A stretch of DNA of 64,000 nt from Novosphingobium sp. IK01 (GTDB lineage Bacteria > Pseudomonadota > Alphaproteobacteria > Sphingomonadales > Sphingomonadaceae). Under the pieces are notes generated by a model, which did not search any database, was not told the origin of the DNA, and was given only the letters and a program-made list of their open reading frames with translations. The DNA lies in contig NZ_BTFW01000001.1 of the NCBI RefSeq assembly GCF_033242265.1, positions 496,001-560,000 of the forward strand, written 5' to 3'. The position numbers and the translations under genes were made by a program. How positions within the stretch are numbered: the stretch's first letter is position 1; each line of letters starts with the position of its first letter. Positions 36,254 to 44,562 of the stretch are shown here, in pieces.

Positions 36254-37416
36254 CAGGCCTGCGCTCCCTGTTCGAGGGCGCCGAGGAAGGCGCGCCCGGC
36301 GTCCGACAGGAACCACTGGGCATGCCCCAGAAGATAGTCGTCCCATGCGATCATGGCCTGCGCCTCGTCGTTCAGGATGCCGATGAAGTAATCGACTTCG
36401 CTCAGGGCAAACTCGATGTGGACGAGCGGCAGCAGCGCGATCACGCGTGCCAGATCCCCCCCGGAAAGCGGGACAAGGCTGCGATACCCCGCGATCAGGC
36501 CCAGCGCGGCCTGCGCGCAGGCCGCCGGATCGGCGGAGGCCAGATCGAGCCAGGGGATTGCGCAGCGTTCGATGGCCGTGGCCAGATCGTGCAGCGCGCT
36601 CGTTTGCGTGGCGAGGCCGAAATCGATGATCCCGGCGACCGTGTTGTCGTCTGCCCAGAGCAGGTTGGACGGGTGCCAGTCGTTGTGGGTCCACAAGGGG
36701 CGTTGCAACGGGCTTGGCATGGCCGGAGGGTCCGCCATCGCCGTGCCCAGTGCCGTGAAAAGGGCCGCAAGGCGCGATTGCCATCCCTTATCCTCCAGCC
36801 AGCCCGCCAGCGCCGGACGCGCGGCGACATAAGCGCGCGCCGCTGCCATGGGATCGGGGGCGGGCAGGATCGTGAAGCTGCCGACCAGCGGGCAATCGGG
36901 CCGCGCGGGTGCCCTGAAATCGCGGGCGGCCAGATGCAGCCGGGCCAGCGCGGCCCCGGCGGCAGGAGCATGGCATGCCTTGAGGAACGGGGTCCACGAT
37001 TGCCGGTCGCGATAGAGGTCCGCGCCGGGCACGGGGCGCAGCAATTCGTAGGTCCAGTCCCCCTGCGCCAGCACGCTCGCGCCATCGTGCGTGGTTTCCA
37101 CCAGGGGCACGGGCAGGCCACGGGCATGGAGATGGGCCATGAACGCGTGTTCGGGGGCGAGGGTGGCCGGACTGCGCAGGCGGGCGTGGTGGCGCTTGAG
37201 GAAGAAGGTGCCTTCGGGAACCTCGACCCGCACGGCGGCAGAGAAGGGCCGGGGTGAATGCCAGGCAAGGGTGAAGGGGCGGCCTGCCGAGGCCGGGAAG
37301 CGGGCAAGCACGGCCCCGGCTTCGGCAGGCGTGATGGCAGGCCAGGCTGGCGCTTCGAGCGCCATGCCCATTCCATGCACCATGTGGCCCTCAGGCATGC
37401 GACCGGTCTGCGTCAT
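36253..37416 (-). CDS. Aminoglycoside-phosphotransferase-fold kinase, probable thiamine kinase
   Basis: A 387-residue APH-family protein. The catalytic loop is THNDWHPSNLLW and the metal-binding DFG-like motif is GIIDFGLA; FFLKRHHARL supplies the ATP-binding lysine region near residue 75. Thiamine kinase (ThiK/YcfN) belongs to this fold, and the context (TPP riboswitch, PnuT, TenA) supports thiamine as substrate: phosphorylation traps thiamine entering through PnuT. Homoserine or choline kinase-like alternatives are not excluded by motif alone. It lies 5 bases after the receptor gene. Confidence 0.82.
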   Translation of the reverse strand: MTQTGRMPEGHMVHGMGMALEAPAWPAITPAEAGAVLARFPASAGRPFTLAWHSPRPFSAAVRVEVPEGTFFLKRHHARLRSPATLAPEHAFMAHLHARGLPVPLVETTHDGASVLAQGDWTYELLRPVPGADLYRDRQSWTPFLKACHAPAAGAALARLHLAARDFRAPARPDCPLVGSFTILPAPDPMAAARAYVAARPALAGWLEDKGWQSRLAALFTALGTAMADPPAMPSPLQRPLWTHNDWHPSNLLWADDNTVAGIIDFGLATQTSALHDLATAIERCAIPWLDLASADPAACAQAALGLIAGYRSLVPLSGGDLARVIALLPLVHIEFALSEVDYFIGILNDEAQAMIAWDDYLLGHAQWFLSDAGRAFLGALEQGAQA

Positions 37417-37421
37417 GGCGC

Positions 37422-39791
37422 TCAGAAAGCGCGTGAGAGCGTCGCGACGAAGGCCCTGCCGCTGCCCACGTAATAGCGTGGGGCCGCGCTCGCGATCACC
37501 GAGCCATTGCGCCCGATGGTGTCCTGCGCATTGGTGCTGACCGACTGCACGCCCGACAGGACATGCGGGTTGGTGAGGTTGATGGCGTTCAGGCGCAAGT
37601 CCATCGTCTTGTCGTCGATCAGCCCGGCCAGATGGACGCCCACCGAAAGATCGAACGTGGCATAGCCCCTGATGCGCTCGTCGTTCATGAACGTGGCATA
37701 CTGGTGGCCGACATACTTGAGCGTGGTGCTGCCGAACAGGCGGCCCCGGTCATACGTGGTGCCCAGCGCGAACTGGAAACCGGGGCTGGCCACGGCATGC
37801 TTGCCTCGCGTGGGCAGGAAATCGTCGCCCACGGGCAGGTCGCTGTCGATGCGGGTGTGGAGCGCTTCACCCGACAGATAGATGCTCATCCCGCGCGCCG
37901 GGCGATAGTCGATCTCGCCATCGACGCCCCAACTCGTCTGGCTGCCGCCATTGACCGTCGCATTGACGAGCGCGCCGCCGCTGTTGACGATGGTCGAGAC
38001 CTGCCGGTTGCGGAAATGATAGTGGAACCCGGTGAGCGAGAACGACAGGCTCGGCCCGATGTAGCGATAGCCCAGTTCCTGCGAAAGCGAGCGTTCGGGG
38101 CGCAGGTCGCCGCGCCCCTGGGTGACCGGCTTGCCCAGGTAGTAGCTGTTGAGCAGCGCAAATTCGTTGGGCGCGCGGAAGTTGGTGACGATATTGGCAA
38201 AGACCTGCTGGTGCCCGTCGATCTGCCAGTGCAGCGCCGCGCGGGGCAGGGCGGCAAAGATGTCGGAGCGCACGGCGTCCTGCGGGCCGGGCAGGTAATT
38301 GCGCCCATTGCGCAGCACGTTCACGCCCTTGAAGCCGATGTCGAGCGTGAGCTTGTGGGTGAGCGCCATGCTGTCGGCCACGAAAAAGCCCTTGGTCACG
38401 GTGACCGTGCGCTCGTTCTCGTAGGCCAGCACGCGCCCGTCGGCGGTGTGGATGGCGGTGGCCTCGTCGCCCCAGGCTTCAAGCGGATGGCCGTTGTCCT
38501 TGAGCGGGGTATAGCTCTGGGTCACGCGGTCGGTGCCATAGTCGAACCACAGCCCGGCGGTGATCTTGTGGGCTCCGGCCCTGAAGGTCAGGCTGGCGAC
38601 ATCGCCCACGCGCATCTGGCTGGCCATCCAGTTGCCCAGCACTGTCGCCTGTCCGTTGACGGCGCCGGGCAGGCTGATCGGGTCGGCCAGAAATTCGGTG
38701 CCCAGATAGTTGCCGGTCGTGCTCAGCTGCGTGCCATAGGGCGAGTTGCCAAAACCGATCTGGAAATAGCCGGTAGTGTCGAAATCGAGCCGGTCATTCA
38801 GGTGCAGGTGGACCGGCGCCGAGATATAGAAATTGCGGAACGGCGCGCGATAGAGCCGCCAATAGTTGGTATTGCCCGGCGTATAGCGGGCATCATAGTT
38901 GAACTTGCGCCCCGAGGCCTGCCAGTCGGCCATCGACGGGCTGGGATACGTCGAGGTGATCGCGTCGTTGTACGAGAGCGCCAGCGCGGCACGGTTGCCT
39001 TGCCCCCATTCCTTGAGGATCTTGGCATCGACATGGCGGCGGCGGTCAAAACCGGCCCCGCGCCAGTTGTCGGCGCGGTTGTTGGAGAAGGAGACGAAGG
39101 CCTTGAGCCCGGTCTTGCCGATTTCGCCGGTGTCGAAGCGCACGAAGCCGCGTGCCTCGTTGTATGACCCCACCGAGGCATCGACCAGACCGCCCATCCT
39201 GTCAGCCGGATCGCTCAGGCTGAGCGCGATGACACCGCCTGCCGCCGAAACCACCGGTGCGGCAATGTCGGCGGCCCCTTGCGCCAGCGTTATCTGCCGG
39301 AGATTCTCGGTATCGGCGAACTGCGAGGGATAGGCATAGAAATAGCCGATGTCGTTCTGCGGCGCGCCTTCCATCAGGACGCCGATCTGGTCCTGTCCCA
39401 GCCCGCGCAGGGTGATCCCCGAACTGACCGAAAGGCCATAGGGATCGCTGGAGGCCACATTGGCGCCCGGCAGCATGGCCACCAGCTGATAGGCATTGAG
39501 CGTGGGCGCCTGCTTGCGCAGAAAATCACTGCCGATCGCGCTGATCGCCTGCGGCGCGTTCTGGTCGGGGAGCAGCCCTTCGGGATCGCGATGGCCGATC
39601 ACCTCGATGCGGTCAGCCGAATCGGCGCTGTCTGCGCTGGTGTCTGGATTGGCGCCTGCATCGGCGGCATGGGCATTCTGCGTCGACAGCAGGGCAGCCA
39701 GGCTGGCCCCGACGAGCGCGGCATGGCGCAGGCCGCTGCGCTGAAACGAGGGTGCCAAATTCTGAAAACAAGGGGAAAAACAGGCCGTCAT
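37422..39791 (-). CDS. TonB-dependent receptor, thiamine-regulated
   Basis: A 789-residue outer-membrane receptor. A signal peptide ends near NAHAA (about residue 43), then a plug domain (IEVIGHRDPEGLL, ITLRGLGQDQIGVLMEGAPQ) and a 22-strand barrel ending in FVATLSRAF with the terminal aromatic residue. It is the first gene behind a TPP riboswitch, so thiamine or a thiamine precursor is the likely ligand. GGAG lies about 10 bases before the ATG at 39791; a GTG 18 bases further up is a weaker start. Confidence 0.9.
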   Translation of the reverse strand: MTACFSPCFQNLAPSFQRSGLRHAALVGASLAALLSTQNAHAADAGANPDTSADSADSADRIEVIGHRDPEGLLPDQNAPQAISAIGSDFLRKQAPTLNAYQLVAMLPGANVASSDPYGLSVSSGITLRGLGQDQIGVLMEGAPQNDIGYFYAYPSQFADTENLRQITLAQGAADIAAPVVSAAGGVIALSLSDPADRMGGLVDASVGSYNEARGFVRFDTGEIGKTGLKAFVSFSNNRADNWRGAGFDRRRHVDAKILKEWGQGNRAALALSYNDAITSTYPSPSMADWQASGRKFNYDARYTPGNTNYWRLYRAPFRNFYISAPVHLHLNDRLDFDTTGYFQIGFGNSPYGTQLSTTGNYLGTEFLADPISLPGAVNGQATVLGNWMASQMRVGDVASLTFRAGAHKITAGLWFDYGTDRVTQSYTPLKDNGHPLEAWGDEATAIHTADGRVLAYENERTVTVTKGFFVADSMALTHKLTLDIGFKGVNVLRNGRNYLPGPQDAVRSDIFAALPRAALHWQIDGHQQVFANIVTNFRAPNEFALLNSYYLGKPVTQGRGDLRPERSLSQELGYRYIGPSLSFSLTGFHYHFRNRQVSTIVNSGGALVNATVNGGSQTSWGVDGEIDYRPARGMSIYLSGEALHTRIDSDLPVGDDFLPTRGKHAVASPGFQFALGTTYDRGRLFGSTTLKYVGHQYATFMNDERIRGYATFDLSVGVHLAGLIDDKTMDLRLNAINLTNPHVLSGVQSVSTNAQDTIGRNGSVIASAAPRYYVGSGRAFVATLSRAF

Positions 39792-39837
39792 GTCTCGTCC
39801 GCTCCACACGGAGGGACGCCGGAATTGCAGCCGTCGA

Positions 39838-39930
39838 CCCTCCCTACGCCGGTGTCAACCGGATCAGGTTCAGCGGGTCGTGGTCTGCTGACCACCTCTC
39901 AGCCGCGCATCAGCGGCCCCCCGGGGATGT
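39838..39930 (-). promoter_or_regulatory. TPP (THI-box) riboswitch upstream of the thiamine uptake operon
   Basis: On the minus strand the hallmarks occur in order: CCCCGGGGGGCC at the 5' arm, GGCTGAGA (pyrimidine-binding), CTGAACCTGATCCGGTT and GACACCGGCGTAGGGA at the 3' arm. The receptor ATG follows after about 47 bases, leaving room for translational control near the ribosome-binding site. It should lower expression of the receptor, kinase, PnuT and TenA genes when thiamine pyrophosphate is abundant. Confidence 0.95.
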
Positions 39931-39994
39931 GCGGGCCACTAGACGTTTCGTGGCGTCGGGGAAAGAGACAAGTCGCAAAAATAATCGACAGACC

Positions 39995-40040
39995 GCAAAA
40001 CAGGACCGGCGCTGGAAAGGGACCCCTTTCCAGCGCCGGC
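39995..40040 (-). terminator. Terminator after the siderophore receptor gene
   Basis: A perfect 15-bp stem, CCGGCGCTGGAAAGG with CCTTTCCAGCGCCGG (40006-40020 and 40025-40039), has a 4-base loop. Reading the minus strand it is followed by TCCTGTTTTG, a short T-rich run, 24 bases after the receptor stop. It separates this gene from the TPP riboswitch operon. Confidence 0.75.
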
Positions 40041-40062
40041 TGTTCTTCGGAAAAAGCGATCT

Positions 40063-42495
40063 TTACAGCTTGACGTGGGCCGTGATGATCGCGGTGCGGC
40101 CTGCGGCCTGGTTGACGAAGTGGGTGGTGAAGGCGCGGTCGAAATAGCGCTTGTTGAAGACGTTGTTGACGTTGACCTGAAGCGCGAAGCGCGGCGTCAC
40201 CTGAAGCTGCGCGTTGGCGTCAAAGCGCCAGTAGGCGGGGACTTCGCGGGCCAGCGTCTTGCTGATCACCACCGCGCCATTGCTCACCGAGCGCAAGTCG
40301 GAATAGCCGCCATAGACCTTGCCCATGTATTGCGCATTGCCGCCCAGCGTGATGCGGTCGGTGACCTTGTAGGTCGTGGCCGCGGTAAAGCTGTGTTCGG
40401 GCGTGTTGGGGAAGCGCTTGCCGGTGTTCACCGAAGGCGCGGTCAGGCCCGAAGTGACGGTATAGCCGCCATCGACGATGGTCGAGTCCATGTAGGTGTA
40501 GCCGCCAAAGACGTTCCAGCGCGGGGTGATATTGCCCGAGAACGAGAACTCGATCCCCTTGATCAGGCGTTCGCCGATGAAGCTGACAAGGCCGTTGGCA
40601 TCGATCGAGCGGGCATTGCTGGTATCGGTGCGGAACGCGGCGAGGGTGAGCGAAAGGCCTTCGTCGAAGACATTCCACTTGGTCCCCACTTCATAGGACT
40701 TGGTGCGTTCGACCTTGAGCGCGTCGGCGGCGTTCTGGTCGGTGCCCAGCGCATTGGTTTCCTGCCCGTTGGCAAGGTAGGAGCCCGGCGGGGTGGCGGC
40801 GCTGGAGGTCGAGAAGTAGATGCTGCCGTTGGGCGCGGGCTTCCAGGTCAGGCCAGCCTGATAGGACACGATGTCGTCGCGGCGGCTCACCCAGGTGCGC
40901 CCGCTTTCGTCGGTGGCGCTGGCAGCAAGGCCGGCGCTGGTGCGGGTGATGTAGTGGTCGTAGCGAACCCCGACGTTGAGCAGCAGGCTCTTGGTGATGT
41001 CGATCGTGTCGAGAACCGAGATCGCCTTGGTCATCGTGCGTGCACGGGTCCAGGTCTGGGGCAGCGAGCGCCCGATCGGCGAGACGGTCGAAGACCCGTC
41101 AGAGGCATAGCTGACCCACGGATCATAGGGGTTGGGCGCGCCCACGGTGGTGCAGTTGTAAGTCGTGATCGAGGCCGTGCCGCACAGACCGCCGGTGGGG
41201 AAGCTGCCGGTATAGCCGCTGCCGGTCGAAATCGCGGTGCCGGTGCTCGGGTTGGACTGGAACGCACCGACCTTGACCTTCTCGGTGCTGATCTCGGCGG
41301 TCACGGTGAAGGTGTTCTTGATGTGGCCGATGGCAAAGCTGCCGAACAGGTCGGTCTGGTTGATCAGCCCGGTCGTCTCGCTGTAGCGGGTGTTGGCACG
41401 GCGCCAGACATAGCCATTGGCGACATTGCCCTTGCTGTCGTCGGGCTGGGTGAGCACGTAGCTCTGGTCGGTCACGCCATAGCGGAACGTGTTGCGCAAG
41501 GTCAGGCCATTGCCGAACTCGTGCTGGGCGGTCGCGGTCCCGGTATTGGCGTGGGTCCGGCGGAAATCGCGGTCGACCAGGCCATAGAACGTGCCGCGGC
41601 GGACCTTGACGGGTCCGGTCTCGGTCACGCCGGCAGGGGCATTGTTGATGGTGTATTGATAGGGAATGCCGGAATCGGGCAGTTCGTTGGTGTCGAGGTG
41701 ATAGTAGGCCAGCGTCAGGCTGCTCGGGCCGGTCAGGCCGAACTTGACCGAAGGCGCCACGCCCCAGCGGCTCTGCCAGATGGCATCGCGTCCGGCCACG
41801 TTCTGGTCGTGGTACATCGCCGCGATGCGCAGGCCGATGTTGTGGCCGAGGGGCTGGTTGATGTCGGCGGTCAGGCGCTTGTACTGCGAGGTGCCGGTGG
41901 CCGCCGAAAGATCGGCGAAGCGGCCTTCGACGGGCAGCTTGGAGACCATGTTGATCGCGCCGCCCACGTTGCCGCGCCCGCCCATCGTGCTGTCGGAGCC
42001 CTTGACGACCTCGATCTGGTCGACCGCGAAGACTTCGCGGCTGGCCGCGCCGATGTCGCGCACGCCGTCGAGGTACATCGAATTCTGCGCGTCGGTGCCA
42101 CGGATATAGGGACGGTCGCCCTGCGGGCTGCCGCCTTCGCCCGCGCCCAGCGTAATGCCGGGGACGAGGCGCAGGGCATCGGTGAGCGAGGCCGTGGCCG
42201 TGTCGGCCAGAACCTGCGAGGGGATCACCGAGACCGAGCGCGGGGTATCGAGCAGCGGGGCGGTATACTTGGGCGAGGAGGCCTTGTCGGTCTTGTAGCT
42301 GCCTTCGGTAACGGCGGTGTCGGTGACGGTGACACTGCCCAGAACCTTGGGTTCCCCTGCAGCAGTCGATGTACTTTCCTGGGCCAGGGCGGGGGTGCCC
42401 ACCGCAATCAGGCTGACGCAGCCGAGCGCGAGGAAGCGCGAAGCTCCCGTTCGGGCATCGAGGCGGTCGTCAGAGCGGTTGGAAGTGGTCCTCAA
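40063..42495 (-). CDS. TonB-dependent siderophore receptor
   Basis: An 810-residue outer-membrane receptor. After a signal peptide ending near GTPALAQ (about residue 39) come the plug (LLDTPRSVSVIPSQVLADT, ALRLVPGITLGAGEGG, DRPYIRGTDAQNSMYLDGVRD shortened here) and a barrel ending FVNQAAGRTAIITAHVKL. This plug form is typical of Fiu/catecholate or FhuE-like receptors. The start codon is TTG at 42495 with AAGGAA about 6 bases upstream; no nearby ATG is in frame. Fur-like sequences lie upstream. A single gene unit with its own terminator. Confidence 0.9.
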   Translation of the reverse strand: MRTTSNRSDDRLDARTGASRFLALGCVSLIAVGTPALAQESTSTAAGEPKVLGSVTVTDTAVTEGSYKTDKASSPKYTAPLLDTPRSVSVIPSQVLADTATASLTDALRLVPGITLGAGEGGSPQGDRPYIRGTDAQNSMYLDGVRDIGAASREVFAVDQIEVVKGSDSTMGGRGNVGGAINMVSKLPVEGRFADLSAATGTSQYKRLTADINQPLGHNIGLRIAAMYHDQNVAGRDAIWQSRWGVAPSVKFGLTGPSSLTLAYYHLDTNELPDSGIPYQYTINNAPAGVTETGPVKVRRGTFYGLVDRDFRRTHANTGTATAQHEFGNGLTLRNTFRYGVTDQSYVLTQPDDSKGNVANGYVWRRANTRYSETTGLINQTDLFGSFAIGHIKNTFTVTAEISTEKVKVGAFQSNPSTGTAISTGSGYTGSFPTGGLCGTASITTYNCTTVGAPNPYDPWVSYASDGSSTVSPIGRSLPQTWTRARTMTKAISVLDTIDITKSLLLNVGVRYDHYITRTSAGLAASATDESGRTWVSRRDDIVSYQAGLTWKPAPNGSIYFSTSSAATPPGSYLANGQETNALGTDQNAADALKVERTKSYEVGTKWNVFDEGLSLTLAAFRTDTSNARSIDANGLVSFIGERLIKGIEFSFSGNITPRWNVFGGYTYMDSTIVDGGYTVTSGLTAPSVNTGKRFPNTPEHSFTAATTYKVTDRITLGGNAQYMGKVYGGYSDLRSVSNGAVVISKTLAREVPAYWRFDANAQLQVTPRFALQVNVNNVFNKRYFDRAFTTHFVNQAAGRTAIITAHVKL

Positions 42496-42586
42496 CGTGA
42501 ATTCCTTCGAGCCTGTGTTGTTCTGTCAGAAGCAGTTGCTCCGGCGGATTGCGCCGCGCCCCGTCTGCCTCCTGACGTTGCCGATT

Positions 42587-42634
42587 AATGCGAGTCGCTC
42601 GCACTAGCAAGTCTTGTTGAGAATGATTTTCTGT
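42587..42634 (-). promoter_or_regulatory. Fur-like operator region of the siderophore receptor
   Basis: Two candidate sites lie about 100-130 bases before the receptor start. TGAGAATGATTTTC at about 42619-42632 resembles the GATAATGAT..ATTATC Fur box, and TGCGAG-TCG-CTCGCA (42589-42603) is a perfect dyad of 15 bases. Both would give iron-dependent repression. The second is less standard for Fur. Confidence 0.55.
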
Positions 42635-42756
42635 TTCGTTGCGTGCAAGGTGCGGATTGCGGCATTTTTGCACCAGCTCTTCAGGGCCCTTGAGCCCGCC
42701 GCATGGAGGGCAACCGCGCCGTTGTGGAATTTGACCGCGCCGCCTAGAAAAGGGCG

Positions 42757-43632
42757 ATGAACGCTCCTGCGCCCATTTCGACCATGCGTACCTCGCCAGA
42801 CTATCCCGATCCCGATTTTGTCGTCATCGATGTTGAGACGGCTTGCGAACGGGTCAGCAGCATCTGTCAGGTCGGCATTGTCGGCTACAGGGACGGGGGC
42901 GAAGTCTTCGCCTATGAAACGCTGGTCGATCCGCGCGATACGTTCTCGGCCTTCAACATCGGCATTCATGGGATCACGGCGCGTGATGTCGCCGGAGCGC
43001 CCGATTTCGCGCAAGTCCACGCCCGGCTCGAAGCCCACTTGGCCGGGCGCGTGGTGGTCGCGCACTCCAGCTTCGACAAGGGCGCGCTGGCGGCGGCCTG
43101 CACCCGGACAGGCTGCGCGCCGATCACCGCGCGCTGGCTCGACAGCGTGCGCGTGGCCAAGCGGGCCTGGCCCGATCTGACGAGCCACAGACTCAATGTC
43201 CTGGCCGATTTTCTGGGGCTTTCCCATCGCCACCACGATGCGCTGAGCGATGCCCGCGCGGCGGGGCAGGTGATCCTCCGGGCGATCGAGCACACCGGCA
43301 CCCCGCTCGAAGCCTGGCTGGCGACCCCGCCCAAGGCCCGCGCCCGCGCGCCCGAACCGGCCCCGGACGGGCCGCTGGCCGGCATGCGGGTGGCCCTGCT
43401 GGGCGAGGCGGTCGACGGGCCTCTGGCGCAATGGGTCGCGCAGGCAGGCGGTCGCATCGTGGCCGGTGTCGGGCGGACGACCACGATGCTGCTGGTGGCC
43501 ACGAAGCACCCTTACGGACGCTTTGTCGAAGCCAGCCCGGCCTATCGCAAGGCGGAAGAGCTGCGCAGGGCAGGCCGAGACATCGCCATCCTGACCGAGG
43601 CGGTCCTGCGCAAGCGGATCGGGGCGTTCTAG
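42757..43632 (+). CDS. DnaQ-type 3'-5' exonuclease with C-terminal BRCT-like domain
   Basis: A 291-residue protein. The N-terminal DEDDh exonuclease domain has FVVIDVETA (D25, E27), GIHGITARDV, VVAHSSFDKGAL and HHDALSDARAA, the last carrying the histidine and final aspartate. Residues about 205-285 (LAGMRVALLGEAVDGPLAQWVAQAGGRI) read as a BRCT domain. Such proteins are annotated as DNA polymerase III epsilon-like; a repair exonuclease role is inferred. It ends in a CTAG shared with the stop of the convergent HNH gene. Confidence 0.88.
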   Translation: MNAPAPISTMRTSPDYPDPDFVVIDVETACERVSSICQVGIVGYRDGGEVFAYETLVDPRDTFSAFNIGIHGITARDVAGAPDFAQVHARLEAHLAGRVVVAHSSFDKGALAAACTRTGCAPITARWLDSVRVAKRAWPDLTSHRLNVLADFLGLSHRHHDALSDARAAGQVILRAIEHTGTPLEAWLATPPKARARAPEPAPDGPLAGMRVALLGEAVDGPLAQWVAQAGGRIVAGVGRTTTMLLVATKHPYGRFVEASPAYRKAEELRRAGRDIAILTEAVLRKRIGAF

Positions 43633-43967
43633 CGCTTCTTGCGCGCAATCGTGGCGGTGAAATCGGGGTCTTTGTTGGCCACCCAGTCGACGAACTTGCG
43701 GATCGCCGGATTGGCGAGCAGCCCGTCCACGTCCATGCCATAGCGCTGAAGCTCGGAATTGGTGAAATTCGTGATCAGCGTCTGCTGGCAGATGCCGTGC
43801 ATGGGCACGACATCGCGGCCACCCCGGCTCTTGGGGGTGGGGTGATGCCACACGATGGTCGAACCGGTGGGGCGCCCGCAAAGCCAGCAGGGCACCGGTG
43901 CGGGTGCAGCCTCTTCCTCGTCGGGGAGGTCGTCGAAAGGATCACGTCGGGAATGCTTGCGGGCCAT
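43629..43967 (-). CDS. Small HNH-endonuclease-like protein
   Basis: A 112-residue protein with PCWLCGRP (a C-x2-C pair near residue 28), VWHHPTPKSRGGRDVVPMHGIC around the HH motif, and a second cysteine, matching the zinc-bound HNH fold. I recall similar short HNH proteins in sphingomonads without a known job. The N-terminus is acidic (DDLPDEEEAAP). It starts at 43967; the longer frame upstream has no support. It converges with the exonuclease, sharing 4 bases. Confidence 0.78.
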   Translation of the reverse strand: MARKHSRRDPFDDLPDEEEAAPAPVPCWLCGRPTGSTIVWHHPTPKSRGGRDVVPMHGICQQTLITNFTNSELQRYGMDVDGLLANPAIRKFVDWVANKDPDFTATIARKKR

Positions 43968-44070
43968 CAGGTCTGCCAATGAAGGGGAGCGCCAGAAGCG
44001 GCGACCGCAGGCTTCATAGCGGGCCGATGGCTGGCTGCAAGCCAAACAGGCCGCAAGCGGAACGCAGCCC

Positions 44071-44325
44071 TCAATTGCTCCGGCGGTGCTTCCCGCCATA
44101 GTGCTTGCCGCAATACTTTTCGAGGTTTTCCATCTCGCGCGCGGCGGCCGTGGCGGCGGCGAGGTCGCAGGGCATGGTTTCGGCAGCCGAAATGCGCGCA
44201 TCGACCCTTGCCTTGAGTTCTTCGATATCGGCGCGGCTGAACATGTTCTTCTCGCGCAGATAGCAGATCAGGCTTTGCAGGATGATGATCGCCTTTTCGC
44301 CGGAATCGATTTCGACACCTTCCAT
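44071..44325 (-). CDS. Small hypothetical protein
   Basis: An 84-residue protein that I do not recognise. It begins MEGVEIDSGEKAIIILQSL, is helical and charged (ADIEELKARVDARISAAE) and ends with a cysteine/histidine/lysine tail (YCGKHYGGKHRRSN). A GGGA lies upstream of the ATG at 44325. It faces away from the phospholipase C gene across 237 bases. The mixed-charge helix and codon use look like a real gene; function unknown. Confidence 0.6.
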   Translation of the reverse strand: MEGVEIDSGEKAIIILQSLICYLREKNMFSRADIEELKARVDARISAAETMPCDLAAATAAAREMENLEKYCGKHYGGKHRRSN

Positions 44326-44562
44326 CGTCGTAATCCCTGTCCTGTTCCCTTGCCGGACTTGTTTCCAAGCCGTTCTTCGCGAGTCCACTGGCGGAACCCT
44401 GTACCTTCCGAAGGTTCTCCTTCCCGGCGCAAAAGACAAGGGAAACCTTCAGGGGGCAAGAGAACAGGCCGGATGACGACCGGATTTTCGAAACCGTCAT
44501 CATGCCTTCAAACTCGCCCTCCAAAGCGGTGGCTTGAACGTCTTTTTATTGCGGAAACAAGT

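Noticed and set aside
44460..44545. Possible Pho box before the phospholipase C gene
   Set aside because: Only one half-site (CCGTCAT) is recognisable; the second half does not match CTGTCAT at the needed spacing.
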